Assembly (NCBI RefSeq): GCF_042662625.1
Contig: NZ_JBHSXH010000015.1
Coordinates: 1,364,001-1,428,000 of the forward strand
Reading direction: 5' to 3'
DNA length: 64,000 bases
From: Halopelagius fulvigenes
Lineage (GTDB): Archaea > Halobacteriota > Halobacteria > Halobacteriales > Haloferacaceae
The notes beneath the pieces were generated by a model that was not told the origin of the DNA, ran no database searches, and saw only the letters and a program-made list of their open reading frames with translations. This document shows positions 36,931 through 45,609 of the stretch, one piece after another. Numbering within the stretch: the stretch's first letter is position 1; each line of letters opens with the position of its first letter. Position numbers and translations under genes: made by a program.

Positions 36931-39561
36931 GTGTCCGAAGAGGAACACCACGACGTTTCAGGGGTATCGAGGCGGCAGTTCGTCCAGTTAGCGGCCGCGG
37001 TGTCGGCCGCCGGGGGTGCGCTCTCGGGGACGGCGGCCGCCGGGGAGGACGGCGAGGGCGGGACCACCGCCGACGGCGACGCTGACGCGGCCGAACTGGT
37101 GGAGGAGATGACGTTAGACGAGAAAGTGTCGCGGACGCACGGCGCGGAAGGGGGCCCGGAGGGAATCGCGGGCTACCTGCAGGGGGTCGAACGACTCGGC
37201 GTCCCCGGGATGGGGATGGCCGACGGGCCGCCGGGCGCGTCGTTGGGCGAACCGACGACGGACTTCCCGCATCCGATAGCGGCGGCGGCGACGTTCGACC
37301 CGGACCTCAACGCCGAGATGGGCGCGGCCATCGCCCGCGAGGTGAAAAGCGGGGGCGTCGAGGTGTTGCTCGCGCCCTCGATGGACACGTTCCGCATCCC
37401 CCTCCACGCTCGAAGCGGCGAGACGTACGGCGAGGACCCGGCCCTCGCGTCGGCGATGGCCGCCACGTACACGGGCGCCGTCCAGTCCGAGGGCGTCATC
37501 GCGACGCTGAAACACTTCGTCTGCTACAATCAGGCCAGCACGACCGGCGATGTGAACGACTACTTCTCCTTCTCCGAACACGACGTCAGAGTGGACGAAC
37601 GCGCCCTCCGCGAGATATACTACCGGCCGTTCGAGGCGGCCGTCACGGAGGGCGACGCCGGCGCGGTGATGCCCGCGTACAACAAGGTCAACGGGGAGTT
37701 CTGCAGCGAGAACGAGCAGTTACTGCGCGACGTTCTCAAGGGAGAGTGGGAGTTCGACGGCTTCGTCGTCTCCGACTGGTACGGAACTCACAGTACCGTG
37801 GACGCGGCGAAAAGCGGCCTCGACGTGGAGATGCCGTCCGAGAACTACTTCGGCGACGCCCTGAAGCAAGCCGTCGAGAGCGGCGAACTCGACGAGAGCG
37901 TCGTGGACGAGATGGTGCGCCGAACGCTCGACTCGCAGGCCGAAATCGGCGCGCTCTCCGGCGAACGAGAGGGATCCGAACCCGTCCGCGGGACCGATGA
38001 GCACTTCGAACTCGCCCAGCGAATCGCCGAAGAGGGGTCGGTCCTCCTGCAGAACGACTCGGGCGTTCTCCCCCTCGACGAGGACGAGGTGGACGAACTC
38101 GCCGTCGTCGGTCCGACGCCCGAGGAGTTCAAACCGAGCGTCGGCGGCAGCGACCACATCGAGGCCATCCGCCGCGTCGGTCCGGTGGCGGGCATCGAGA
38201 GCGTCGACGACGACGTGACGGTCACGCCCGTCGCGACGGACCAGTACGAACTCGCCGGACCGGACGCGTTCGCGTCCGAGAGCGGCGACGCGGGGTTCAC
38301 CGCCGAGTACTTCGCCTCGGACGACTGGTCCGGCGACCCGGTGCGCACGCGCGTCGAAGAGCAGATAGACCTCACCGAGTCGGACCTCGACGGCATCGCC
38401 TCCGACAACGTCACCGTCCGATGGTCCGGGACGCTCACCGCGCCGTCGAGTGGGACGTTCGCCCTCCAACTGGCGAGTCAGGGGGAGGGAGCCGTCTACC
38501 TCGACGGCGAGGAGGTCATCTGGAGCGAAGGCGGCGGGTTCTCCGGCCCGAAGACCGAGGAGGCCGCCGTCGAACTCGAAGCGGGCGAGGAGTACGAGGT
38601 TCGCGTCGACGCGGCGGGCACCGCTCCCGTCCGCTTCGAGTGGACCACCCCCGAGGCGATAGCGGACGCCGTCGAGGCGGCCGAGTCGGCTGACGAGACG
38701 GTCGTCCTCGCGCGGACGGACACGTTCTACGGCGACGACCGCCACGAGTACGAACTCCCCGGCAACCAGAACGCGCTGATCGAGAGCGTCGCCGACGCCA
38801 ACGACCGAACGGTCGTCTTGCTGAACACCGAAGCGCCGGTGGCGACGCCGTGGGCCGACGACGTGCCGGCCATCCTGCAGGTGTGGTTCCCCGGACAGGA
38901 GGGCGGGACGGCGGTGGCGAACCTCCTGTTCGGCGAGGCCAATCCGTCCGGAAAGACGCCGGTGACGTTCGCCGAGAGCGTCGAGGACTACCTCCCGGGG
39001 GAGGTGGCGACGCTCCCGGACGGCGCGCGGGCCTACCCCGGAATCGACGGGACGGTGTACTACGACGAGGGCGTCTTCGTCGGCTACCGCCACTTCGACG
39101 AACACGGCGTCAAACCGCGGTTCCCGTTCGGCCACGGCGAGTCCTACACGGACTTCGAGTACGACGCCCTCCGGGTCACGCCGAAAGTGAAGAACCGGAA
39201 CAAGGAGACGGTGAAGGCGAAGGTGCGGGTGAAGAACGTCGGCGACTACGAGGGCGCCGAGGTGGTGCAACTGTACGTCGGCGACAGGGACGCGAGCGTC
39301 GAGCGACCGCCGAAGGAGCTGAAGGCGTTCGAGAAGGTGCGCCTCTCGCCCGGCGAGGAGACGACGGTGGAGTTCGAGCTCGACGAGGAGGCGTTCTCCT
39401 TCTACCACCCCGAGGACGGGTGGACGGTCGAAGCGGGCGCGTTCGACGTTCTGGTCGGCAGTTCCTCGCGGGACGTTCGGGCGAAGGACACGATAGCGGT
39501 ACAGGCGAAGTCGAAGGGCCGCGGGCCGTCGGGAGGCAAGACGGCGACGGCGGACGACTGA
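36931..39561 (+). CDS. secreted glycoside hydrolase family 3 beta-glucosidase with PA14 domain
   Basis: An 876-residue protein with a GTG start. Residues 1-37 are a twin-arginine signal peptide (SRRQFVQLAAAVSAAGG). The GH3 N-domain (about 50-340) carries the nucleophile D282 in FVVSDWYGTHS. Next come the alpha/beta second domain, an inserted PA14 carbohydrate-binding domain (about 454-575, GFTAEYFASDDW), and a C-terminal fibronectin-III-like domain (about 745-860). It probably splits beta-linked glucosides or plant-type oligosaccharides outside the cell. It has its own palindromic promoter and no transporter nearby. Confidence 0.93.
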   Translation: MSEEEHHDVSGVSRRQFVQLAAAVSAAGGALSGTAAAGEDGEGGTTADGDADAAELVEEMTLDEKVSRTHGAEGGPEGIAGYLQGVERLGVPGMGMADGPPGASLGEPTTDFPHPIAAAATFDPDLNAEMGAAIAREVKSGGVEVLLAPSMDTFRIPLHARSGETYGEDPALASAMAATYTGAVQSEGVIATLKHFVCYNQASTTGDVNDYFSFSEHDVRVDERALREIYYRPFEAAVTEGDAGAVMPAYNKVNGEFCSENEQLLRDVLKGEWEFDGFVVSDWYGTHSTVDAAKSGLDVEMPSENYFGDALKQAVESGELDESVVDEMVRRTLDSQAEIGALSGEREGSEPVRGTDEHFELAQRIAEEGSVLLQNDSGVLPLDEDEVDELAVVGPTPEEFKPSVGGSDHIEAIRRVGPVAGIESVDDDVTVTPVATDQYELAGPDAFASESGDAGFTAEYFASDDWSGDPVRTRVEEQIDLTESDLDGIASDNVTVRWSGTLTAPSSGTFALQLASQGEGAVYLDGEEVIWSEGGGFSGPKTEEAAVELEAGEEYEVRVDAAGTAPVRFEWTTPEAIADAVEAAESADETVVLARTDTFYGDDRHEYELPGNQNALIESVADANDRTVVLLNTEAPVATPWADDVPAILQVWFPGQEGGTAVANLLFGEANPSGKTPVTFAESVEDYLPGEVATLPDGARAYPGIDGTVYYDEGVFVGYRHFDEHGVKPRFPFGHGESYTDFEYDALRVTPKVKNRNKETVKAKVRVKNVGDYEGAEVVQLYVGDRDASVERPPKELKAFEKVRLSPGEETTVEFELDEEAFSFYHPEDGWTVEAGAFDVLVGSSSRDVRAKDTIAVQAKSKGRGPSGGKTATADD

Positions 39562-39632
39562 ACTGTCGTCGTCCGTGAAGGTACGCGCACCGACGAAAAA
39601 CGCCTTTCAACGCCTATCGCCTATCTCTTCGG

Positions 39633-39806
39633 GTGAGCCTCATTAGCACGGTGAAGGAGATGCTCGTCCCGGACACCGAACGCGGGGTTCAGTACGAGTG
39701 CGTCGAGTGCGGCGAGCGGTTCGAGAAGGCGCGCAAACGGTGTCCCGAGTGCGGCGAGCGGGAGATTATGGAGGTAGAGGGGTTCGACATGCGGCCGGAC
39801 ACGTGA
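39633..39806 (+). CDS. zinc-ribbon microprotein (57 residues)
   Basis: A GTG-started 57-codon frame reading MSLISTVKEMLVPDTERG, then YECVECGERFEKARKRCPECGE and a short acidic tail ending in MRPDT. The Cys4 zinc ribbon, GC-rich third positions and a stop at 39804-39806 support it as a real gene. It follows the beta-glucosidase by 71 bases, but the two need not be linked. Its closest match in the window is the gene at 36592. Confidence 0.75.
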   Translation: MSLISTVKEMLVPDTERGVQYECVECGERFEKARKRCPECGEREIMEVEGFDMRPDT

Positions 39807-39898
39807 GCGACTAGATGAGTGTCCGCCCGCGCGTCGGAGTGGCCCGGAGAGCGGAGCGTCAGAGGACACTTACGCTCCGTGAGCGGTGATCTGAGAAG

Positions 39899-40678
39899 AT
39901 GAGCGATATCTTCTCGGGGGGCGTTCACGGGGACCTTTCCTACGAGTTAAACGACATGACCGAGTGGAGCGACGTCGACGCGGATATCGCGATTTCCGAC
40001 CCTCCGTTCGGTCTCGAATTCGGCGGGAAGGCGGGAAACTACAACCGAGACGAATCCCGCGTCGTGGACGGGTACGTCGAGTGGAAGACGGACCGGTACG
40101 CGGAGAAGGTCGATCAGTTACTGGACGCTCTCGCGCGGAACACCACCGCTAACGGGCAAGCGATCGTCTTCTCGGGCAAGGACAACAGCCACATCCTCCA
40201 TCAGACCGCGCTCGACCACGAGACGTGGCGACTGGAGGGGAAGCTGTACTGGGCGTACAACTTCGCCCCCTACTGCAAGAGGCGCCCCGCGCACAACGTC
40301 TACGAGTTATTCTGGCTCGTGAAGGGCGACGACTGGTACTACTCGAACGAGTGCTCCTTCGAGCACTGCCAGGAGGGCGAGTCGAACCTCTCGGTGCTGG
40401 ACGTCAAACGAAACTATCTGAAGGAGATGCCGAAGTACCCGACCCGCCTCCCGTTGGAGGTGGTGGGCGTGTTGCTCGAACACTTCACCGAGAAGGGTGA
40501 CCTCGTGTTCGACCCCTTGGCGGGGTCGGGAAGCGTCGGAATCGGAGCCAGCGCCCTCGGCCGGGACGCGATACTGGGCGACCTGAACGAGAACGCGAGG
40601 GGGGTGTTCGAATCGACGGTCGAGTCGCTGGAAGACGGCGGAAACGTGTTCCCGGACCGTTCGAACACACGTCCCTGA
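39899..40678 (+). CDS. orphan beta-class DNA methyltransferase
   Basis: A 259-residue protein with motif order typical of beta-class N4-cytosine/N6-adenine enzymes: target motif IV DPPF at 34-37 first, then the AdoMet motif I FDPLAGSGSVG at about 205. The intervening segment has YWAYNFAPYCKRRPAHNVYELFWLVKG. It transfers a methyl group to DNA. No restriction endonuclease or specificity gene is beside it, so it is an orphan regulator or a remnant. The recognition site cannot be read from sequence. One possibility is the widespread haloarchaeal CTAG methylase, but I did not test it. Confidence 0.85.
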   Translation: MSDIFSGGVHGDLSYELNDMTEWSDVDADIAISDPPFGLEFGGKAGNYNRDESRVVDGYVEWKTDRYAEKVDQLLDALARNTTANGQAIVFSGKDNSHILHQTALDHETWRLEGKLYWAYNFAPYCKRRPAHNVYELFWLVKGDDWYYSNECSFEHCQEGESNLSVLDVKRNYLKEMPKYPTRLPLEVVGVLLEHFTEKGDLVFDPLAGSGSVGIGASALGRDAILGDLNENARGVFESTVESLEDGGNVFPDRSNTRP

Positions 40679-40896
40679 ACGAGTTCTAGCGAAGCGTATC
40701 AGAGGGTTCGGCAGATCCGAGGGCCGGGCACTTCTCGAACAATCGGTCGGCGACGCGGTTTTTCGTTCGTCGGTAGCCGTGCGAAGTGGGTCACCTGCGA
40801 GCACAACCTCTGTTCGAGAAAGGTTATGGAATGTGAATCGAACATCAAATTCTAGCGAGTTCTACGGAGGACACCCCCGGTCCGCTTCAGAACGTC

Positions 40897-41088
40897 TTGA
40901 GCCTCGTTACGGGGATAGCGCTCGGACTGATCGTCGGACAGATGGTGACCACTCTGCTGGGGATAGGCGGAGTCGCAGTAACTATCGTCCCCATCGTGAC
41001 GGCCGTTCTCTCCACCGTGTTAGTTCTCCTCCTCTACAACCGAGTCTTCCTTTCGTCTACGAACCAACTCAAGGCTCCGCAGGAATGA
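40897..41088 (+). CDS. tiny two-helix membrane protein (start uncertain)
   Basis: A 63-residue open frame beginning at TTG 40897 (SLVTGIALGLIVGQMVTTLLGIGG), with two strongly hydrophobic helices and a short polar tail (FLSSTNQLKAPQE). No ATG precedes it in frame. An ATG at 40942 would remove half of helix one. The frame is open further upstream to 40837, so the gene could be a 5'-truncated fragment. Codon use is mixed. Confidence is low. Confidence 0.4.
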   Translation: MSLVTGIALGLIVGQMVTTLLGIGGVAVTIVPIVTAVLSTVLVLLLYNRVFLSSTNQLKAPQE

Positions 41089-41170
41089 GAAACTCACATC
41101 GTTCAGTACAGAGCTCGAATTGAACACCTTCATGAAAAATTGAAGTGCTATACGCCAGTATCTAATCGGA

Positions 41171-41794
41171 ATGGTTGATAAGGACGTTGTTCGACGCAGT
41201 TACGATAACTTAGCCGAGACGTATGCCGCAGAACGGTCTGAAGGCGGTCACGGGATGGACATACTCGACCAGTTTCTCAGACCGCTTTCGGAGTCTGCGC
41301 GTGTTCTCGATGCTGGTTGCGGACAGGGGGCACCAGTCCTCCGCCAGTTGAGTGCATCGACGACCGCAGCCGGGATGGATTTTTCCCGTACACAACTGGA
41401 GTTGGCCACGGAAAACGCTCCTCGTGCGTCGCTCATACAGGGCGATATGACAAATCTTCCTGTCCGCGACAGCCTGTTTGATGCGATCACTGCATACCAC
41501 TCGTTGATTCACGTTCCACTGGAAGAACACCAAGCGGTTATCGACGAGTTCGCGCGCATCTTGCGTCCCGACGGGCGGTTGCTCCTCTCCGAAGGCCCTG
41601 ATGAATGGAGTGGGTCAAATCCGAATTGGCTTGGGAGCGGTACCGAGATGCAGTGGCATATCGCCGGAGCAGAAGCCACACGAGAACACCTACGGAACGC
41701 TGGTTTCACTGTCGTAGATGAGTGGGGAACCGCCGACACGTTAACCGAAGATGGTGGGCGTTGGGTGTTCTTCTCGACTCGCCCCGATAAATAG
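41171..41794 (+). CDS. class I SAM-dependent methyltransferase, low-GC gene
   Basis: A 207-residue protein with the SAM motif VLDAGCGQG (45-53), an acidic residue after strand 2 (AGMDFS), the post-I motif GDMTNLPVRDSLFDAITAYHSLIHV and IDEFARILRPDGRLLLSEG, typical of ubiE/COQ5-like small-molecule methyltransferases. Codons with A or T in third position (GTT, GAT, TAC/TAT, AGT) are frequent, unlike most neighbours. It lies in the low-GC stretch between an orphan DNA methyltransferase and tRNA-Ala. The substrate is unknown. Confidence 0.82.
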   Translation: MVDKDVVRRSYDNLAETYAAERSEGGHGMDILDQFLRPLSESARVLDAGCGQGAPVLRQLSASTTAAGMDFSRTQLELATENAPRASLIQGDMTNLPVRDSLFDAITAYHSLIHVPLEEHQAVIDEFARILRPDGRLLLSEGPDEWSGSNPNWLGSGTEMQWHIAGAEATREHLRNAGFTVVDEWGTADTLTEDGGRWVFFSTRPDK

Positions 41795-42030
41795 GCACTC
41801 CTACTTAGCGGCTGTTTCTACTGTTTGAGGGATAAACTTATCTTCGAACGTTCCTGGTTGCATCCATGGAATCCCCTCACGGCGAGGACCGGACGCGAAC
41901 CTCGATTCAACTCACCGGGACAAGAATCACCGCGAACTCGCATGGACTCACCGCTCTCGGTTATAAAGAGCATAGGAGAATCGCACAGCGGGAAGGAGTT
42001 GCGTTCCTTCGGTGTCGCGCGAAGCGCGAA

Positions 42031-42102
42031 TGGACTCGCGGGGATTTGAACCCCGGGCCTCTTCCTTGCGAAGGAAGCGATCTGCCACTGATCTACGAGC
42101 CC
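42031..42102 (-). tRNA. tRNA-Ala (CGC anticodon)
   Basis: On the minus strand the 72 bases fold as a cloverleaf: acceptor GGGCTCG/CGAGTCC with one G-U pair and discriminator A, D-arm TAGATCAGTGGCAGATC, anticodon stem CTTCC/GGAAG with loop TTCGCAA (anticodon CGC), and T-arm GGGGTTCAAATCCCC. The CCA end is not encoded. It is the only Ala tRNA seen here. A region of lower GC lies just beyond its 3' end. Confidence 0.96.
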
Positions 42103-42315
42103 GCACTTCGTTCGAAGGCGTGCGGTCATTTGTACCTTCTGTTTCGAATCGGCAAAGCGAACGCGTCGCACACCCGCGAACGGAGAGAGCGGTCGCTGGC
42201 GGGTCGAGAGTCGAAAGTGAGAGAGAAGGCGCGGACGCCTCAGCGTCGTGGACCGCACACGGGACGCGAGACGACCCCTAAGATGTGCGCCTCGTCCGAA
42301 CGGTCGGCCTCGTAA
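42103..42315. other. spacer between tRNA-Ala and rps10
   Basis: No gene is supported. A TACAAAT string at 42128-42136 (minus strand) lies about 30 bases before the tRNA and is its likely TATA box. The rest is GC-rich with purine runs. Confidence 0.4.
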
Positions 42316-42624
42316 TCAGTCTTCGAGGACGATTTCGATGCTGACGTCGTTCGGCACCTGAATGCGCATCAGTTGGCGCAGGGCGCGTTCGTCAGCGTCG
42401 ATGTCGATGAGACGCTTGTGGACGCGCATCTCCCAGTGTTCCCACGTGGCCGTCCCCTCTCCGTCGGGGGACTTCCGCGTCGGAACTTCGAGCGTCTTCG
42501 TCGGCAGCGGAATCGGCCCGCTGAGATTGACGCCCGTCTTGTTGGCGATTTCGCGGACGTCGTCGCAGATGTCGTCGAGGTCGTCCGGGCTGGTCCCGGC
42601 GAGACGAACGCGTGCCTGCTGCAT
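42316..42624 (-). CDS. rps10: ribosomal protein uS10
   Basis: A 102-residue protein with the full S10 fold: QQARVRLAGTSPDDLDDICDDV at the start and the long loop IPLPTKTLEVPTRKSPDGEGTATWEHWEMRVHKRLIDI. It belongs to the small ribosomal subunit head. Its ATG is one base past the EF-1 alpha stop, so the two are one operon, the standard archaeal order. Confidence 0.98.
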   Translation of the reverse strand: MQQARVRLAGTSPDDLDDICDDVREIANKTGVNLSGPIPLPTKTLEVPTRKSPDGEGTATWEHWEMRVHKRLIDIDADERALRQLMRIQVPNDVSIEIVLED

Positions 42625-42625
42625 T

Positions 42626-43891
42626 CTATCGCTCGTTGACCTCGAGCACCTTGCCGGCCGCGATGGTCTGACCCATGTCGCGGACGGCGAAGCTGCCGAG
42701 TTCCGGGATTTCGCCCGACGGCTCGATGCTGAGCGGCTTCTGCGGTCGGACCGTCACGACCGCAGCGTCGCCGGACTTGATGAAGTCGGGGTTCTCCTCG
42801 GCGACTTCGCCCGAGGAGGGGTCGAGCTTCTGGTTGATCTCCTCGATGGTACACGCGACCTGCGCCGTGTGGGCGTGGAAGACCGGCGTGTACCCGGCCG
42901 TGATGACCGAGGGGTGCTGCATGACGACGACCTGCGCCTTGAACGTCTCGGCGACGGACGGCGGGTCGTCGGCGGGACCGCAGACGTCACCGCGGCGGAT
43001 GTCGTCCTTGCCGACGCCACGGACGTTGAACCCGACGTTGTCACCGGGGCCCGCTTGGTCGACCTCTTCGTGGTGCATCTCGACCGTCTTCACTTCCCCG
43101 CCCACGTCGGAGGGCTGGAAGGAGACGTTGTCGCCGGGGCTCATCACACCGGTCTCGATACGTCCGACGGGGACGGTACCGATGCCGGAGATGGTGTAGA
43201 CGTCCTGAATCGGCAGTCGAAGCGGCGCGTCCGTCGGCGGCTCCGGCTCCGGCAGGTCGTTGAGCGCTTCCAGCAGCGTCTGACCGTCGTACCACGACGT
43301 GTTGTCGGACGCTTCCGCGATGTTGTCGCCCTCGAACGCCGAGATGGGGACGAACGTCGCGTCCTCGGAGCGGAAGCGAACCTGCTTCAGGAGGTTCTGG
43401 ACTTCTTCCTTGACCTCCTTGTAGGTGTCCTCGCTGTAGTCGACGACGTCCATCTTGTTGACGGCGATGATGAGTTCGCCGATGCCCAGCGTGCGGGCGA
43501 GGAAGACGTGCTCACGGGTCTGGGGCGCGACACCGTCGTCGGCGGCGACGACGAGAACCGCGTTGTCCGCCTGCGAGGCGCCCGTGATCATGTTCTTCAC
43601 GAAGTCGCGGTGACCAGGACAGTCGACGATGGTGAAGTAGTACTCGTCGGTGTCGAACTCCTGGTGGGCGATGTCGATGGTGACACCGCGCTCGCGCTCT
43701 TCGGCGAGGTTGTCCATGACGTAGGCGAACTCGAATCCGCCCTTGCCCTTGGACTCGGCCTCTTCTCGGTGCTGCTCGATTACGTGCTCGGGGACGGACC
43801 CTGTCTCGAACAGGAGTCGGCCCACGAGCGTACTCTTTCCGTGGTCAACGTGGCCGATGATGGCCAAGTTTTGGTGCGGTTTGTCACTCAT
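42626..43891 (-). CDS. tef1a: translation elongation factor 1 alpha
   Basis: A 421-residue GTPase (start ATG 43891, MSDKPHQNLAI), usual length for haloarchaeal EF-1 alpha. The G motifs are present: GHVDHGKST near residue 14, DCPGH and NKMD. It delivers aminoacyl-tRNA to the ribosome. A frame extending to 44020 is open but not conserved-looking. Confidence 0.98.
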   Translation of the reverse strand: MSDKPHQNLAIIGHVDHGKSTLVGRLLFETGSVPEHVIEQHREEAESKGKGGFEFAYVMDNLAEERERGVTIDIAHQEFDTDEYYFTIVDCPGHRDFVKNMITGASQADNAVLVVAADDGVAPQTREHVFLARTLGIGELIIAVNKMDVVDYSEDTYKEVKEEVQNLLKQVRFRSEDATFVPISAFEGDNIAEASDNTSWYDGQTLLEALNDLPEPEPPTDAPLRLPIQDVYTISGIGTVPVGRIETGVMSPGDNVSFQPSDVGGEVKTVEMHHEEVDQAGPGDNVGFNVRGVGKDDIRRGDVCGPADDPPSVAETFKAQVVVMQHPSVITAGYTPVFHAHTAQVACTIEEINQKLDPSSGEVAEENPDFIKSGDAAVVTVRPQKPLSIEPSGEIPELGSFAVRDMGQTIAAGKVLEVNER

Positions 43892-43924
43892 TGGTGGGTC
43901 ACGCGCTAAGGCGCTCTGTGGAAG

Positions 43925-43944
43925 GGTGTTTAACCTGAAACACC
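43925..43944 (-). promoter_or_regulatory. inverted repeat in the EF-1 alpha promoter region
   Basis: GGTGTTT-aacctg-AAACACC is a perfect inverted repeat with seven-base arms, 34-53 bases before the EF-1 alpha ATG. Its centre is AT-rich, so it may overlap the TATA box. If transcription starts 26 bases after it, the mRNA has a leader of about 15 bases. Confidence 0.45.
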
Positions 43945-44077
43945 TAAAACGATTTCGATACGCTATACGGCCCGGAGCGCCGCCGTACCGCGATTTGTGC
44001 GAGGAGATGTCACACCGCATCCCGGAGTTTCCGGTCGAACGTGCAATTCCGGTGACGGGAACGCCGGGCGTCGGCGC

Positions 44078-45034
44078 TCAGTCGAGCCGTTCCACGTCGG
44101 CGAGAACGGCCGTCGCCGTCTCCGGGCCGCCCGCGCCGCGTCCGCTGATGTTCAACTGGCCGGCGTGGGCCGTCTCCAGTTGGACGATGTTCCGCGTCCC
44201 GGTGACCGACAGCGCGGCGTTCTTCGGCACGAGGCGCGGACCGACGCGGACGCCGCCGTCGGCCGTCGCCTCGCCGATGAGGCGAATCGTCCGCCCGTCC
44301 TCGGCCGCCAGGTCCAGCGCGCTCCCGGGTATCTCCGTGATGCCCTCGACTTCGGCGTCTTCGAGGGTGTACTCGCTGTCGTCCGAGAGCACGTTCGCGA
44401 GGATGACGCACTTCAGCGCCGCGTCGGTCCCCTCGACGTCGAAGGAGGGGTCGGCCTCCGCGACGCCGAGGTCCTGCGCCTCCGCGAGGACGTGTTCGTA
44501 GCCGAGGCCCTCGGCGGCCATCCGCGAGAGGACGAAGTTGGCCGTCCCGTTGAGGACGCCGCGCGCGGCCTCGACGTGCGAGGGACCGAGGTCCTCGACG
44601 GTCGAGAGGACGGGAATCGCGCCGCCGACCGTCGCCTCGAACCGAACGTCGCCCGTGCTCTCGCGAGCGAGCGACATCAACTCGCCGTAGCGCTCCGCGA
44701 CCGGCCCCTTGTTCGCCAGCACGAGGTGCCGGTCGCGTTCGAGGGCCGCGCGCGCGTGGGAGAATCCGGGTTCCGCGTCGCCGAGCGTCGTCGGCGTCGC
44801 CTCCACCAGCACGTCGTACTCGGCGTCTACGGCGTCCTCGGGGTCGTCGCTCCCCACCACGCCCTCCGTCCGCTTCCGGGCGAGGACGGCGTCGGGGTCG
44901 AGGCCGTCCGCATCGACCGCCGCCGACGAGGAGTCGGCGAAGGCGGTGACGGTGTGACCGTACTCCGCGGCGAGTTCGACGACGGACCCGCCGACCGCAC
45001 CCGCGCCGACGACGGCGAGGCGCTTTCCGCTCAT
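44078..45034 (-). CDS. hom: homoserine dehydrogenase
   Basis: A 318-residue NAD(P)-dependent enzyme with Rossmann motif VVGAGAVGGSV (7-17), the NKGPV motif and the homoserine dehydrogenase signature VLNGTANFVLSRM around residue 160. It reduces aspartate semialdehyde to homoserine on the way to threonine and methionine. It is shorter than bacterial enzymes because the C-terminal ACT domain is absent; a separate ACT gene overlaps its start (ATGA) and may replace it. Confidence 0.93.
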   Translation of the reverse strand: MSGKRLAVVGAGAVGGSVVELAAEYGHTVTAFADSSSAAVDADGLDPDAVLARKRTEGVVGSDDPEDAVDAEYDVLVEATPTTLGDAEPGFSHARAALERDRHLVLANKGPVAERYGELMSLARESTGDVRFEATVGGAIPVLSTVEDLGPSHVEAARGVLNGTANFVLSRMAAEGLGYEHVLAEAQDLGVAEADPSFDVEGTDAALKCVILANVLSDDSEYTLEDAEVEGITEIPGSALDLAAEDGRTIRLIGEATADGGVRVGPRLVPKNAALSVTGTRNIVQLETAHAGQLNISGRGAGGPETATAVLADVERLD

Positions 45035-45609
45035 GCGCTCCCCTCCGTGAGGGGTTCGACGACGTGCAGGTCCTTCTCGTCGGCTATCGTCCGAACGGCG
45101 TCTATCGCGGCCTGCGTCTCGCCCGCGCGGGTGGCGAGGCGGAGGCGGGCGCTCGAAACGTCCTCTCTACCCTCCGGCGCGTTGAGCGAGATGTCCGACA
45201 GCGACGCCGAACTGCACTCCTCGATGCGCCGGAGCGTATCCGAGAGGTCCGTATCGACGAGGTGGCCGATGAGGACGACCGAGAGTTCCTCGCCGTAGCG
45301 CTCCGCGCCCGCTTGGATGACGTTGACCCCCTCGTCCCGGAGGGCCTCGACGATGGTGTCGAAGCGGTCGGGCGGACACTCCAAGTCCACTTCGACGGGG
45401 ATGCGGCCGCGGGGCGTCAGGTTCCCCCGTTCGTGGAAGATAGAGAGGAGGTTGCCGCCGTTGTCCGAGATCGGACGGAGCGCGGCGAGCAGTTCGCCCG
45501 GTTCGTCCACGAGTTCGAGGCGAATCGTGTGCGGCTGCGGCCGTTCGCCGCCGTCCGTCTCGGTGACCTCCTCGGGGTCGGCCGCCGGAGCGGACTCCTC
45601 GTCGCTCAT
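45031..45609 (-). CDS. two-ACT-domain regulatory protein, partner of hom
   Basis: A 192-residue protein with an acidic N-terminal 25 residues, a first ACT domain (about 28-95, RLELVDEPGELLAALRPISD) and a second ACT-like domain (about 105-190). ACT domains bind amino acids such as threonine or isoleucine and pass feedback to an enzyme. Its stop overlaps the hom start by four bases, so translation is coupled and the two products are likely a complex. A 34-codon frame overlaps its own start. Confidence 0.87.
   Translation of the reverse strand: MSDEESAPAADPEEVTETDGGERPQPHTIRLELVDEPGELLAALRPISDNGGNLLSIFHERGNLTPRGRIPVEVDLECPPDRFDTIVEALRDEGVNVIQAGAERYGEELSVVLIGHLVDTDLSDTLRRIEECSSASLSDISLNAPEGREDVSSARLRLATRAGETQAAIDAVRTIADEKDLHVVEPLTEGSA

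Noticed and set aside
40682..40862. TTCTAGCGA present twice around the spacer after the DNA methyltransferase
   Set aside because: Nine bases only, without matching flanks. Not enough to call a repeat unit.
41940..42031. Possible second attachment copy for tRNA-Ala
   Set aside because: Only TGGACTC (7 bases) of the tRNA 3' end recurs at about 41944, which is expected by chance.
41866..42315. Open frame on the + strand across tRNA-Ala (contains RGDLNPGPLP)
   Set aside because: This is the well-known false protein produced by translating the antisense of a tRNA.
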